A stretch of 64,000 bases of DNA, taken from NCBI GenBank assembly GCA_940671915.1, contig CALNVZ010003432.1, positions 9,021,342 through 9,085,341 of the forward strand, written 5' to 3'. Within the stretch, counting starts at the first letter, position 1, and each line of letters opens with the position of its first letter. Positions 24,201 to 39,200 of the stretch are shown one piece after another. The notes below the pieces were generated by a model. The model ran no database searches. It was not told where the DNA came from and saw only the letters and a program-made list of their open reading frames with translations. This DNA is from Paracentrotus lividus (taxonomy: Eukaryota > Echinodermata > Echinoidea > Camarodonta > Echinidae). The translations under genes and the position numbers were made by a program.

Positions 24201-27200
24201 ATGTGTCCGGGAAAAGAGCGCGAGTGCGTGAAGTTGATACGTCTATTTTAAAGTTTTTGTTCCCTGCAAAAGGTCACGACGAATAAAGTGATGCATGATT
24301 AAAAACACCTTTACTGCAGAAAATTAATTGAGAGTATATTATTATTGAAGTATAAATCTTGCTTTGTCCAAGATGTCAGTGGCAAAGACCAAGACAGATT
24401 AAATTGGTATATGTTCAGAGTAGATGTCCAATTTTACGCCCTCGCGCCCTTTCCCGGGGAACGCGCACTTGTGCCCTATTCACAGGCACACCACCGTATA
24501 TGTACCTAAGCCCATACCCAGGAGGGCGATAATAGTTGCAATCTAAAATAAACATCATTTAATGGTAGTAATATACTATGTTGAAGTAAAAATTTAGTTT
24601 TTATTCTACACCTCTTAAGATTGTGGTAGATGTACGCTGTCACTAATTGAAGATGCTAGTACTAGATGTTCCTATGTTACATCAAATCAGTTTTGAGAAA
24701 CAGAGGGTAAAAATGTAACATACGAACATCTAGTACTAGCATCTTCAATTATTTTACATATTCCGAAAGAGTAACTCCTTCCTCATCTTCTGGTACCATT
24801 TTTGTGTGGTATGTCTATACGCTTGGATGAACACGACACATTGTTACATAAATGTAACAGAGGGCCAAAATGTAACATACGAACTTCTAGTACTAGCATC
24901 TTCAATTATTGTTCACATTGCCCTTACATCATCAGGAGCAGAGTAGCAAGTCAGAGAGACTGGATGCCCGACCTTATCTCCGCATCATGCAGCGTATAGA
25001 CCACAAGTACCCAGACACTGAGAGAGGAGATTTACTAGTCTTTCTGAGTGGTATGTCTGAGATCTCCAGTGTGGTGGAGGCAGCTAGGATGTACGCCAGT
25101 CAAACTAAACGATGGATTGTTCTTCCGCTTCACAGCTCACTCTCGGTTGCTGAACAAGATAAGGTCAGTATTTTATTGATTTATTTATTTATTTCACATC
25201 TTTAGACAGAGTAACATGCTCAGCAAATATTTAAAAAAGGCTAGTGTTCAACAAGGCTCTGTATCCTGAATTCAACAGGGACAACCTTAAAATATTCCAT
25301 TAAAAGAAATACAGAAGATATAAGCAACGGAATATGGGTTGAAAATATAGTACTTTACACTTATCGGTCTCTTTTTATCCTTGATTTCTAAAGGCCTCTC
25401 AGTAAAAGTGAAATATTCCAAAAGGCCACTCACTGTCCATGTGCCTTTAAAATATGCTGTTTGAACCTGAAAAGCTGGTATTCTGACTTGTCTGTAAGAG
25501 TTAAAGATCCTGAAAGGCCACTGTCTGTTTACCTTTAAATTATGCTCTAAATTTGTTGTGATTAGGACTTACAGTCTAAAACTTCTGTGATTCTTCCACT
25601 GAAGGGTCATACCATTGCAAAACATGGATCTTGACTGCTCAACTGATCTCCATGCCTTTTCTAAATCATTTTGATTCAATTTGTATACATCTGCAAGTAC
25701 TACTCATAGTATATGCAAATAACTCAGGGATCAAAGGGTTAAAGTAACAAACATGTAACAACAGTGTAATAGCATCATCTAAGCCCTGAAGAACCAAAAT
25801 TGTTCACATTTTTTTATTCCAGCATGAAACATTCTGATCACATCATATAATTATTCATTTGAATTTGAATTTAATATAAATTTATCTGCTCCTTTTTTAC
25901 AATGTTCATGCTGAAAATATACTACGAAGTATAGTAGTTCCTTTCTCTCCCATATATTCTCTTCCTTATAAAAAAGATTATTGTTGAATGAAAAAGTTCA
26001 CATTTATTCCTTGGATATCCTAATATCCTACATTACTCCAAGATCTTTCATCATTCTTAAATCTGCTGTTGATTATTATTTTTTATTACATTGCAGGCCT
26101 TTGATATTGCACCAGAGGGAGTGAGAAAATGCATTGTTTCAACAAATATCGCGGAAACTTCTGTAACAATTGATGGAGTGCGATTTATTGTTGACTCAGG
26201 AAAGGTAATAAAGCAAACCATATAAATTTTCAAAACAATTAGACTTTGTACAATTTCACATTTTATACAAGTTTCCTCCACATTTTGAATAAAACATTTG
26301 ATGAGCAAAAGAAAATGCTGACCCCTAAGAAAGTTGAAGTTTATCAAATTTTGAAAATATATCAGATTGTGCGTATAACAAAATAATGATGAACCCTATT
26401 TTTATATAGGGCATATCACTTTTTAATCGTGATACACTAGTCAACTATTATACTTACATGTAATGAGAAGTTTTTTAATGTAGATATCATTATATGTTAT
26501 TTTTTTACTGTCAAAAGTATTTTGACCCGTGTCTTTCTTTGTTTTTGAGGTGCATGTACAAAGTCTTGATAGTGGAAGAATATTTGCCCATCTAGCAGAT
26601 TTTGACTCTTCCAGAGAACTGAACAGTTTGTTTCAGTGTTCGATTTACCCATGTAAATACCCAAGGATTTATTTTAACTTCTAACACACTTTGCCATAAT
26701 GACCTTTTACCCTTGACCTTTGCTACAGGTGAAAGAGATGAACTACAACTCACAGGCAAAGATGCAGCAGCTGCAAGAGTTCTGGATAAGTCGAGCCAGT
26801 TCTGAGCAGCGCAAAGGAAGGGCAGGTACGGCTTGCAGAAAAGATCAAGGGTAGCTAGTAATATACATGTATTACAGCATTCCCTCTCTACCCTGAAAAT
26901 GAGTTTCACTTTTTCCAGTCAGGGGATTATACCAAAATCTCTCAAATCGGGGATAGTCAGGGAATTTCATAAGAGGATGTCAGACTGTTGTTACTAGTTT
27001 CACGGTCACCACATTCATCGCGGCAACAAATCAAAATATGTAGAATTTTGAAAACTCAGGGAATATTGTTCTCCTAAAATAGTGGGAACCTTGATATTAC
27101 GTTCCATTATCATTTTGGTAAAATTAGCCACTTTAGAGATACAGTCTAGGTATTAGGAGCACAATTAAAATGAAGAATGCATGTGCTGTTTTTCAAATAT

Positions 27201-30200
27201 TTTAAAAAGCAACTTGTTTAAGTTCTCTGATTCTTTCTCAAGTTAAGTGCTATAGAAATCCAGAATATTATTTTTAAAAGGAGTTGAAGAAGTCATATTT
27301 TTTGGAAACATTTGATACCACTCTTGGAGTCTTATGTGTGATGCGTCACGTCGAAATGAGAGACTAGTCGCGATTTTTGAAATCCATTTTATTTGATATT
27401 ATTGATCCCTGATTCATTGCCTTGAATTTGATATATAACCCGACTGTAAAGAGTAAATAGAAGTGGAGATATTAGCCTCTGAACGCGAGGAGAATTGTGC
27501 TCTTGGAAATCAAAATCAAGAGAAAAACGTCTGCGAAGTTTGACTTCCGTTTGACTCCGCGCCAGAAAAATAAGAACATTTTGTCACCGCTCTACTCACC
27601 GAAATGCCCTAGCAACCACTTGTTACAAAGGTGAAACGATTGACCAATGAGGAGGCTGCATTCAGGTATACAGAGAACAATACTCGTCCGTCACGCATGA
27701 TCGAGGCAAGCGCAGCAAGCGGAAACAACGGCGATGTTGTCTAAATAACATTCAATCTTCTAAAAAAAAAGAAGCTGAATTTGGTTAGTTGTTTTATATC
27801 TTCGTCAAATAAATAAAAACGTCATGCTCTTTCTAATTGTTTAAGAAAAAGTCCGCTCTTTTAAGAAAAGTGTTAACCAATCCTGGCGCTAAATTAATTA
27901 GAAACAAAACTATTTAAAAACCTTTTTGGGGGTTTTATTCTGATGTTTGCGTGCGTTCTTTGAATGTCAATCGCGTATACTCTTACTCATAATAAAGCGA
28001 GTCATTNNNNNNNNNNNNNNNNNNNNNNNNNACAAAATGCTTGCGTAAACTTAAGAACCGCGTACCCGGACTTTGCCACCATTGGTCTTAAAGTGCGCGA
28101 GACTTAAAAGAAAAAAAGTCATGAAACCAGCGTGTTTGACAGCTTTATGCGTTACCGAGATCTTACGCGGAAACGCTCGAGGGGGGCGAATCCGCCCCCC
28201 AGGCCTTTAGCGGTTAACATATCTATAATATAGTTATTTTGAAACTGGTCGTACTAGTTTAGCTTCCTAAAACAATGAATTTCTTATTTATTATTAAATT
28301 GATTTGTTCTCTCTTGTTCAATTGATTCTGTCAAAAGTAGAGTAACACAAAAAAAAAAAAAAAAGAGCCTGAGCTTTCAATCCTAGCAGGAATCTTGTTC
28401 CATAGACAAAAGTCATTTTTCTAATGCTTTTAGCATAGTTTTTGGAGTGATTCCTTTTCAGGAGTTTCACTTCAGATCACTACAAATTAATAACAAAATG
28501 ACTTTTAAGCAAATGTGGATTCCCTGAATTTTTTTCTGAAATACGATTGGATGCATGATCATCGAGGTCAGTGACAATATTATAGGTGCAGTTGTACCTT
28601 AGTTCTCCATAACAGTAAAAGAAGGCATTTCCTGTGTCCTAAATAAAACCAATTAAGCTTCTAATTACTTGCGGAATAATAAATACCTAATGAGGGGTGC
28701 TTTGTCTGTTGGCTATGACTGGAGTTGGAAAGAGGGGATAAAGTAACGTCCGCCACATGTAGTAAAGAGAGACTATCAGATGTGATGTGACTTGATGAAC
28801 TCAACTCTACTCTACATGATGGTCTTCATTGATGCGATTGTTGGACATACAGATACAGGAGTAGAACACTACTCTCTAGATTACAACAGCAGACAGTCAA
28901 ATTGAGATTAACCGCCTTTCTTACTTCCTCATTCCCGCTCGCATTTCTCCCCATTCCAGAGCCTGAATCCGCACCGTAAGTGCCAAGCAAGAGTCCCTTG
29001 TAGTCTTCGTTATACCAAAAATTCCAACAGATAACATAATTTACATAGCGCTATATTTTTACCGACCCGTATCTTACTTGGCGTTTTAGTTCATCATATA
29101 TGGAATTGAAATTTAGACTCCCACATTTTTAACAAATATTATTTCTTTTGGCGCCGTAAGCTAGAGTAAATAGACTTTTTTTTAAAACCCTAAAAACTGA
29201 GGTATGTTTTCAATTGTGCAGAGTTATAGTCTTCATGACATATTCAACCATAGCAAACATTGAATGTCTTGTATCTATTTATTACATTACTACAAAAATA
29301 AGAAACATGTATTCCTATTCAAATTTGACATTTCTGTATCTTTCTTCCCATTAAAAAAAATGAATGTTTGGCAAAATCTAAAGTATTTCTACTTATCAAG
29401 TAAGTACAAAATGTCCCCTTTTAATTTATTATTTTGTAAGTTTTCTTTCACTCTACAGATCTACAGATCAACCTTCATGCGATACCTATTTTTGCCAGTT
29501 CTTAAAACCCTTGGCAATGTACTTCTCGACGCAGATATAAATGATCCATATTTTGTATGATTTCTTCATACCAATTAACAATCCACTTATATAACTTCTC
29601 CAGAACCTGTAAGTAAGAATAACATGTTTCATATTTTTAATTTGATATTTTGTAAGTTCCTCCTACCTTTAGGACAGAAGCCGGGGCAATCAACCCGAAG
29701 AAGAGAATATCCAACCTTACAGGGAAAGAGGAAAATAGAGAGCAATCTTAAAAAAAGTATTCATTCAAAATCGGTAATAAAATCAGAGAGTTATGGAAGC
29801 TTCTGAAAAAGTCTAGTATGTTCCTTCTACCTGGGATCCTTCAAATTGCATCATTCGGCTTCAAAAATGGCCGACCTTATGGACAAACTCTCAATCATTT
29901 GCTTTTTTTTTTTTTTTTTGATTTTTCTACACAAACTTTTCAGATTTCCCCATTTCTTTCGAATACATCTTACCTACCTCAGAGCTCAACATATGTTAGT
30001 TGTGAATATATATTTCCCATGACATATTTTTGAGCCAGAAGTAAAGAAGACATATTTTGCAAAATAAATGGGAAAATTCTGAAAATTGGTAACAAAATGA
30101 ATGGAGATTGTCCAAGATCGGCCATTTTGAAGCCGATTGATGCACAATGAGTGATCCCCATAGACGGAACAACAAGACTTTTACAAACTTCCATTAACTC

Positions 30201-33200
30201 TCGATGATTTCATAACATGATTTGATGAAACTTTTAGATTGCTCCTCTCATTTCCTCTATTCCTGTAAGGTGGATGTCTCTCCTTGCGGGATCCCTTTAA
30301 CCCTCCAAGGCGTGTGTTTCATGTTACCCACATTGTGGCTATGCCATGATATACCGTCATAATGCAAGTATCTTATTATATCATTCTCATATTTATGTAC
30401 AGACATCTCATGTATAAGAAATGACTTATGTCTCTTGATTTTCAATTTGAATTCAACTAAAAACTATCAATCAAAATACTGCTCTATGAATGTATTATTT
30501 TGGCTTGCCCAATTTATAATGGTTATTAGGGGAGACCGGGTATGGAAGTACACGGGGTCAGTGTTTACAGTTCTCAGTGTGCTAAGATGGAACAAGAGTA
30601 GGATGTGCTACTGGCATATATAACAGCCTACACATAGCCTGTATGAACTGCCAGGTCGTAGAGTTTCTCCGTGTTTTCATTAAAAAGTAAATCAACAAAA
30701 AACCATTTATTTACAGTTCAAATTAAATTTTTGACAAAGATTGAAATTATGAATAGCTCTGACAACTGAAGGGCCACATCGATGACTTAGTCTGGTATGT
30801 AAATATAGTACATGTATGTCACTAATGATTTACCTCCCTAAGCCATGCCCTGTACTTTCCTGGCCTAAGACTGTGCTACAGGTTTGATTTCTGTGTGCTG
30901 AAATCAACCCATGGGGTAGGTTGTACAAACAACCTACCCCCCCATGTTGATGATAAAAATTTTACCCCCCATTTACATTACATATGTAAAAATTACATTT
31001 GTCTCAAGTGTATTATTTTATTTTATCTATATATTACCTTTGTCTATTCTAGAGCCCCCTACTGATCTATTTAACGATGTCCAAGAAACTGGAAAGTTGA
31101 AAATAAAGTATGGTATAAGAGAATACACATTGTGCAACTTACCCCGTATGTTTTACATATTGTTAACAATTTGACCCCGTGTATGGTATGTTAACAACCT
31201 ACCCGTATATGCGGAGGTTGGTTACAAAAAAATTGTCTTCACTAATTAAAGCTGTATAATTAGTACATGTTCAGTTATATTACCTCAGGTTTAGCCAACA
31301 TATAGGCTAACTACCAGACCCAATATTGGAGGCGTGAGTTCTTTCATTAGGAATTATCTGGGCCCAAAATGTTGAATTCTGTAACGTCCATACCCGGTCC
31401 CCTACCCCAAACTCACTATTTTTAAAACCTCATATGAATACAATGAAAGCATTTCTATAAATCTGATCAAGGTTAAAATGAATTCCCAAATCAAGAATAA
31501 ACATAATTAGGGGACCTTAACCAAATATATAATATTATTATCAAAATCTATTCTTTATGAATAAAAAGAAAGTCACAAAAATTTTCGATGAATATTAAGG
31601 AGTTTGAAAGGTTAACCTAGTGACTGAGCATTTGTATCTCCACACAATGTTAGTCGTTGCCAGGTTTAGAAGAAGCATTTCATCGCATAAACTTGTGCTC
31701 ACATAAATATGCTGCCAAGCAGAATCGACAAGTGAAAATGTTAATTTTACAATTCATGGGAAAATCACCATTATTTTTTGCACCCATCGGGATTGATTGA
31801 CAAGTCTCTCCAACAAGCCTCTGGTAGTGCTGGCAGGAATCAGCATGACGGAAACAAGCCAAGAGTACGGAAACATTTCCATTCAGCTGCTCTAAAAATA
31901 TGAGGCAACAAATCCACCATCATTGCCCAACCCTTCACATGTCATCTGTTTTGATTTGGCCCATATACCTTTCATAAACTAACTCTCTAAGTTTTCAGGC
32001 TTGAGATCTTGGTATCACATTGTCATATTAACACATTTATTGGGAGCTGTGTTAAATGAAATATGGAATTTTGGTTGAAAGGTATCATGGATCAATCTTT
32101 AAACCCTAACTTATGGGTATTTCATAGGTGTAAAAAAGGCATCAGGCATTAAAATATTGGTTATCACATGAATTACTGTCGATGACTGCCTGAGTTTGTT
32201 GTCTGGTTTTTTTGTTGTGTTTTGTATGTTGTCCCCCCTTAGCTCATTGGTTTCCACATAATGCAATATCAACCAATTTTAAAACCATACTTTTTTTTTC
32301 AATTTTAAATTAGCATCTCTTATGCGTCTTAAAACTTTAACCTAAATACTTGTATCAGAAGTATTATCACGTCACCTCTTTTGTATGCTCTATGTTTCCC
32401 TGATGGAACCAAATTTGTTTGTAGGGAGGTTTAATTTCCTATCAGGACAACAGATATCGCGGCCCCTAAATAAAATACTGAAATTAACATTCATTTGGAT
32501 CCAGATAGCTAAGTCAAGCAATAAGTAGCTTTTCCCCACATAACCCCCCCCTCTCCCCACCCGATTGTTAGATTTGACATTCGTTTGTGTGCTCCGCTAT
32601 CCCGGATGAAACAGCTTTATTCACAGCAGGTTGTGGCATCGCACGCAAAATTTCTGAGTGCAGCTAAAGAGAGTTAGTTCGCTATTCGCTCACAAAAACG
32701 AACAAAAAGCCAGTTGAAATCACACATCACATGACCGTGAACGTCCAATAAACAAAGCCATGCGTTGCTAAGGGCGGAGCTAAACGGAGAGGGGAAATGA
32801 GCGTGGACGTGCGCTTGTATGTCCGGAAAAAAAAAATTATGACCGAAAAAAACACTCGCCGAAAAACTGCTTTTTTTACCACTTTCCCGTTATCATTTTC
32901 ACTCATTTTTTTAACAGAGCAAAGATGAAGCATGGTAGAACCAGAAAATCAAAAAAAAAATTTCCTCAAAATTTTGAAGTTTTTTATTAGTTTGTCGATT
33001 TTCTCGGATCTTTGATCTGCGACTTCTCTCTCATTTCGACAAGACGTATCACATGTGTTCAATTGTGCATATTTTTTTAGATAGACATTCATCCTTGTAA
33101 TATTTGTGTTCTCTTTCAATGGGTACCATTTTATTAAATTTAATAATGGTGATTTAGAAATATCATGTATATTCTTATTATCATAATTTTTTAAAGACAT

Positions 33201-36200
33201 GCTTAAAATCTTTGACATGCGTCTGTTTATCTTCTATCAGGTCGTACCGGTCCTGGGGTGTGTTTTCGGCTGTACGCTGAGTCTGACTATGATTCATTCC
33301 AAGCATACTCCACTCCAGAGATACAGAGAGTTCCTCTTGATTCTCTTTTACTGCAGATGGTAGCATTAGGTCTCAAGAATCCAAGAGAGTAGGTTGCAGT
33401 TTGGTGGAAACAATTGTACAAAATCATACACATCAACTTATAGAAAACCAAGGACAGAAACATTTACTAAATTATTGTTACAATGTAGTTATTTTTTTTG
33501 GTAATTTTTTTATATAGATGTTCCCAGACACTCTTTGATCCTTTATTTTTACGTTTATTTAATATCATATGCAATAGTATAATTCTGTAAAAGTCGGACT
33601 TTGTTTGCACTGTTAATTTTTTAAATACAATACCCAGAGAGAAGTTGTGTGCATGTATTTACAAGTTTTTTATTTACACACATCTCCTGCTGAACGAGAA
33701 TGTGCGAAAATAACCACATCAAGAATATTTCCACATTTACAGCAGCATGGGGTTCCATTAGACATCCCTCCCCTTAATGGACATGTCTGTATGGGGGCTT
33801 ACTAGAGGAACATTCTTTTTTTTCCCCCACTCCCAATTCATGACATGTAAAAGCTCTTTCATGGTACAGTTGGTAACATGTCAATTTCTTCTCCCAGGTT
33901 CCCTTTCATTGAGGCCCCTCCAGCTGCCAGTATAGAGAACTCCATTACATTCTTGAAAGAGCAAGGCGCCCTATCTGAGAAAGAATCTTTGACTCCTGTA
34001 GGAAGGATGCTCTCACAACTTCCAGTAGATGTAGTCATTGGCAAAATGCTCATCATGGGGACTATCTTCAAGGTATGAAAACTCCCCATTCAATTCTATC
34101 AGAATCTGCCCTATCTGAGAAAGAATCCTTGAGTCCTGTTGGAAGCATGCTTTCACAGCTTCTTGTGGATGTGGCCATTGGTAAGATGCTTATCATGGGC
34201 ACTATCTTTGAGGTTAGATAACTCCATCACTCTCCTGACAGAGCAAGGTGCCATATCTGGGAAAGAATATTTGACTCCTGTGGGACGGATGCTCTCACAG
34301 CTACCTGTAGATGTAGTCATTGGCAAAATGCTCATCATGGGCACTATCTTCAAGGTATGAAAACTCCCCATTCAATTCTATCAGAATCGTGCAAGAGAAA
34401 GGTGCCTTATCTGAGAAAGAATCCTTAACTCCTGTAGGACGTATACTCTCACTGCTTCCAGTAGATGTAGTCATTGGCAAGTTCCTCATCATGGGCATTA
34501 TCTTAGAGGTATGAGGACTGATGGGCTAGAAAACTTTATCACATCACTGAAAAAGCAAAGTGCACCATCTGAGAAAGAAAACTTGTCCATGTCACATGGA
34601 CAAAAATTATTTAAGTTATTTGTTTTGATAACTGTCCTTTTGTAATAAATCTTTTATTGATGTTACTAAATTGTTATCATGTTTCTGGGATAAATAATAA
34701 GCATTAATCAATCAAATTCCAATGTTCTTTTTCTAGATGATTGACCCTGTACTATCCATAGCTGCTGCTCTCAGTGTTCAGTCCCCATTCACAAGTAGAG
34801 CTCACAGAGATCATGATGCCATGGTAAGTTTGGAGCCATTAGTATACTTTCCATTTCCTGAAAACCTGAAATATTATGAGGACGTATTTAACTGATTCAT
34901 TATTAATTATTTTGGCTACAATAACTCATGCTTTACTTAAACTATATATGTATTTTAATGGAAGGAATATACAAACACTGAGACTGTTAATATATTTCAA
35001 GTTATTTTCTCCTTTTGGAAAAATTCAAATCATCTGTAAACGTTTGACCATAATTTATTTTATCTGTCGTTTTTCATTCCACAGAGCGCAAGAAAATCTC
35101 TGGAATCTGACCATGGGGATCCCTTCACACTTCTCAATGCCTACGATGAATGGATTCAGATGAAAGCATCTGGAGGATCGTCATCTCGTAAATGGTGTAA
35201 GAGGAGAGGGTTGGAGGAGCAGAGGTTCTATGAGATGTCCAAACTCAAGAAGCAGTTCAAAGAACTCTTGGATGTAAACAAACTTTCTTTTTTTTCTTTT
35301 TTTTTTGGAAATACATAATTATAGTTTAATATTTTTTTAAAAAGAAAAGCCTCAGAAAAATGATGATCCATGGATGATCGATAGAAGGCAGAGTTGATGA
35401 AATGAATTGGTCTTATCACTTTACCGGGGAATGCAAAAGTTGTGGAATCAATCACCAGTGCCGCTAATTATGGCGTTTTATCTATATATATCCTCTCTCC
35501 TCCATTGGGTTAAATGGGTACCCAGTAATAATACATAAATTTGAAGCACTGGCTTATAATTAGCCATGCCCAAGTCATTGTTGTGTAGCCGCCATATTTA
35601 AATGTGTTTCTTTTAATTCAATAGTAGGCAAAGACAAGAGCCAACCATTAGACCAATTCACTATTTATTCCAACACCTTATACACATCTTTAACAAAAAG
35701 ACATGTACCTATACGTGATGGTAATTCTAAGATTAATGACAAGTGATATTACACCAAATTATTTATCAACTGAGTGGCAAACTCAAGTGATAAATAATAG
35801 AAGGAAAGAGATATAGTTTGTGTAGACTTCTTAACCAGTATACTTGATTTATTCTCCACATACAGAGCAACAACCTACTTGGGTTGAAGGATGAGAAGCG
35901 AGAGTTTAGCAGCCTGGAACGTCAGACTAGGAACAGGGAGAGAAAGAGGCTAAGGGAGCTGAAGAGGAAGACCCAGAATGCTACCAAGAGAAGGAAACTA
36001 CTCAAACTGGAACATGATGTAAGTGGTAGAATACTGAGAAAGTTTTTATTAAGGGCTTTTGTCTTTTCCTTTCTCTTGAGAAATCAATTTGTCATTTAGT
36101 TGCATGTAAATTAGGCATTCAATATGTTTGGTTTAAAGGGCTGCCTGTCATGAAATAAGATTTGCTGCAAGTGTGTTGGTGCTCCTGACGGTTTTGGGTG

Positions 36201-39200
36201 ATGTACATATCGCCTGATTTCTTCTTCACTGCATACAGGGAGACTGAGTTTGAAACTAATTGATATTCTAATAGTTAAAGAAATATCTTTATTGACTGTT
36301 GACTATTAAGTACATGTATACTTTGGATTGTAAAAATTGGCTTCAAAGTTTGAAGATTCTAGAAGAAACTAGAAATCTTACTCCTGATGAATATTCTTTC
36401 ACATAGAGGGAGGAAGATAACTATTAGATAGAGCACAATATTTACAGTCATTTATATATATATATTTTTAATGGTAATCTATGAATTGTTCATTTCACAT
36501 AATGCATGAAACCTTTATCTATACTTTGCAGGACGTAGATGTGAGCGATGAAGATGATGAAAGCGACGACGATGCATCAAAGCTGGCTGATATCCAATTC
36601 AAACTCGCCCATGATGTCACAGAAATGGAGGTAAGAATAATTGCAGCAAAGAATTTTAATTGAAATGGTATTTAAGTTATATACAGTAGTCTTTTTTGTT
36701 ATAGGTACAATATTCATACTAGGTTTTAAAGAGCAAATGTTAGGATATGGGGATGTCTGAAAGCTGAGGGGATAGGGTAGGGAAGGTACATGTAGGAAGT
36801 TGATATGGAAACATTTTTTAATGTCACAGACTACAATTTGGACTGACTGATACATTTCAAATTCAATAAACTTCTTTTTTTTAAATCTAGTTTAGGTGAC
36901 AACATTATAATAAATTCATTTGTGCAAAATGTATGTCAATGACATGCTCAAGCAATGAAACACAACTTACAATGATTGCCTACTTTCAGGTTTTCTGTTG
37001 GATAACTTACAGTACATTGTAGGTCGTATCTTTTCCTTGCGGCTAATAGAGTAGCTGTCAATGGCTTATCTTTATTTTTCTTCATATTTAATTAGGCCAG
37101 GTCCAATATGAATAGAAGCTTGGTTAACCGAGAGATCAACCTGTTGAAGGTGATACTGTGCAGTGGCCTATATCCTCAACTTGCAATTACTGATGACTGT
37201 AACTCATACAGAAAGGAATCTGATCAAGTCTTCCATACCAAGGTAACTACATACATGCAAGCAAGAATGGAAGAAAAAATGACAGAAATTTGAGATGTTT
37301 CTCAGAACAGGGATGCCAATTTTTTATAGTAATTTTTTACTTTTTTCGGAGTGGGGGGGGGGGGGGGGGGGGAATTACTGCAGGTTCCAAGAAAAATATT
37401 TTTTTTTCACTTCAGTATTTTTACTCTGCATATCTGTTGAAGAAAGGTGAAAATACTGTTTTCTCACCTAATTTAAATAGGTTTTTTTTTTTAATCAATA
37501 CATGAATTTCGTTTTATGGTTGCTAATCAGTGTTTTCGTCAATGTATTTGATATAGGCCAAGCCATTTGTTGTACTTCACCCCACTGGAATATTTGCTAA
37601 TAACCCTGATGTACTGGAACCTCCAGATGGGGACACGCTACCTGAAGAGACGACTGGAAAGAGAGGGGTGCTGAGTGCTAAGCATCAACTCCTCTCTTAT
37701 GTGTAAGTCTAACCAATGACCGATTTTCTGATTGGAGATTTTCAAGTGAAACATGGTAATCTTAATAGGGATTTAATATAAATGCTACAAGTGTTTCCTT
37801 TACATTCCATAGGTAGTAAACGAAGCAAATTTGTGAGTTCGTCATCATGAAAATGAAAACTGTAGTATATGGCTATACTTATAGTAATGAAAATATCACC
37901 AACATCATAAACTTTTGCCCCCACAAACTTCCCCAACTCGTCCCAATTTACGAAAATATCTGTGCACAAAAATAATGGCTTATACAATATTCAGAATTAT
38001 TATCTTTCATTGTGACGTATTATGATTGGTGTATAGTCCACGCACTTTGTTTTCAAGTACTGAAAATTAAAATAATAAAAAATTTTCTGTTGTCTTCTGA
38101 ATTAGGGAAACAGTTTATAATAATTCTATTGAATGGCATTTCTTCAAGGGATACCAGAATATTCCACTTTTTTGCTACGGCCTACATGTATATTGCACTC
38201 ATCTTCAATTTGTGGAATATTTCTGGTATCCCATTTCGAGCCATTCAATATAATATAATTATTCTAAGGTATAGTTTTAGGACGATGATCAATGCATTAT
38301 TGCTCTGCCATCAAGTCTCAGCTATAAATGGGGAAATGAAAATGTACTTTATTGCCAATTTGAGGAGTAAGTATAATTGACCTTTGGGAATGTCTGTACC
38401 TCTATTCATATTCAGGTCACTACTGGAAACCAACAAGCCTTATCTGATGAACACCATGCGAGTACCTGCCTTACAAACCATGCTACTCTATGCAAGAAGC
38501 TTGGATACAAATCAACACTGCACTAGGTACTATCTTTGTTTCAGAAATCGGTCATTTGGGAATTTAATCCTTCTTTGATGATAATTAATAACTGCTTCTA
38601 CTGGGGTACTTGTGTTACAAATGCCATGCCCATACCCCTGACAATTCAAACTAGTTTTCATTGTGCTCTTAAAAATGTTGTGAACAATCTCAAAAAGTAT
38701 GCGAATGTAGTTGACGCAGTAGCAATGTGTTACAACCTGTTTACAAACTTCATTGATGTAGTCGGACGGTAAGGCTTTCCAGGGTCCCGTAACACAAAGG
38801 TTTGCAATTGATTGCAAATTTGAAAGAACTACTCTGATTGGCTGTTGGTCATTCTTTTGAACCAAAAGCGTGTGTAACAACGATCTTGAGTGGTTAATGC
38901 CACTTTGTGATTGATAAACCATTGTGTTACGGGGCCCTGAACACTGTTTACCACTTAATTTAGCCAAAATCCGCTGTCTTTTTAAACTGTTTTTAAGAAC
39001 AGGCATTGATGTTTTGAGAACTACTTTGATGTGACTGAATATTGAAGCACAAAAGTGGTGTACAAGGGATTGAACCCACAACCTTCGTATCCTCAGTCAA
39101 GTGATTAAACCTCTAGACTATGACACCTCTACTTATCTTTTATTATTATTACTGCCCAGTTTTTAATTATTATGAATATTTTGTAAGTTGTTGGAGATTC

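Larger units (their letters stand above)
27333..33057. other. Large repeat-rich part of DHX34 intron 12, bounded by inverted 40-base blocks
   Basis: 27333-27372 (containing CGTCGAAATGAGAGACTAGT) and 33017-33054 (TCTCTCTCATTTCGACAAGACG region) are inverted relatives about 5.7 kb apart. They may be the ends of one insertion, or two separate copies of a repeat. Inside are a sequence gap and two smaller inverted-repeat structures. I saw no reverse transcriptase, integrase or transposase motif in any frame here. Confidence 0.45.

Noticed and set aside
27333..33057. Autonomous retroelement or DNA transposon inside DHX34 intron 12
   Set aside because: No reverse transcriptase, integrase, RNase H or transposase motif was seen in six frames; only short frames exist.
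39061..39123. Intact tRNA gene
   Set aside because: A- and B-box-like words are present, but the acceptor stem and anticodon arm cannot be formed; it is a SINE remnant.
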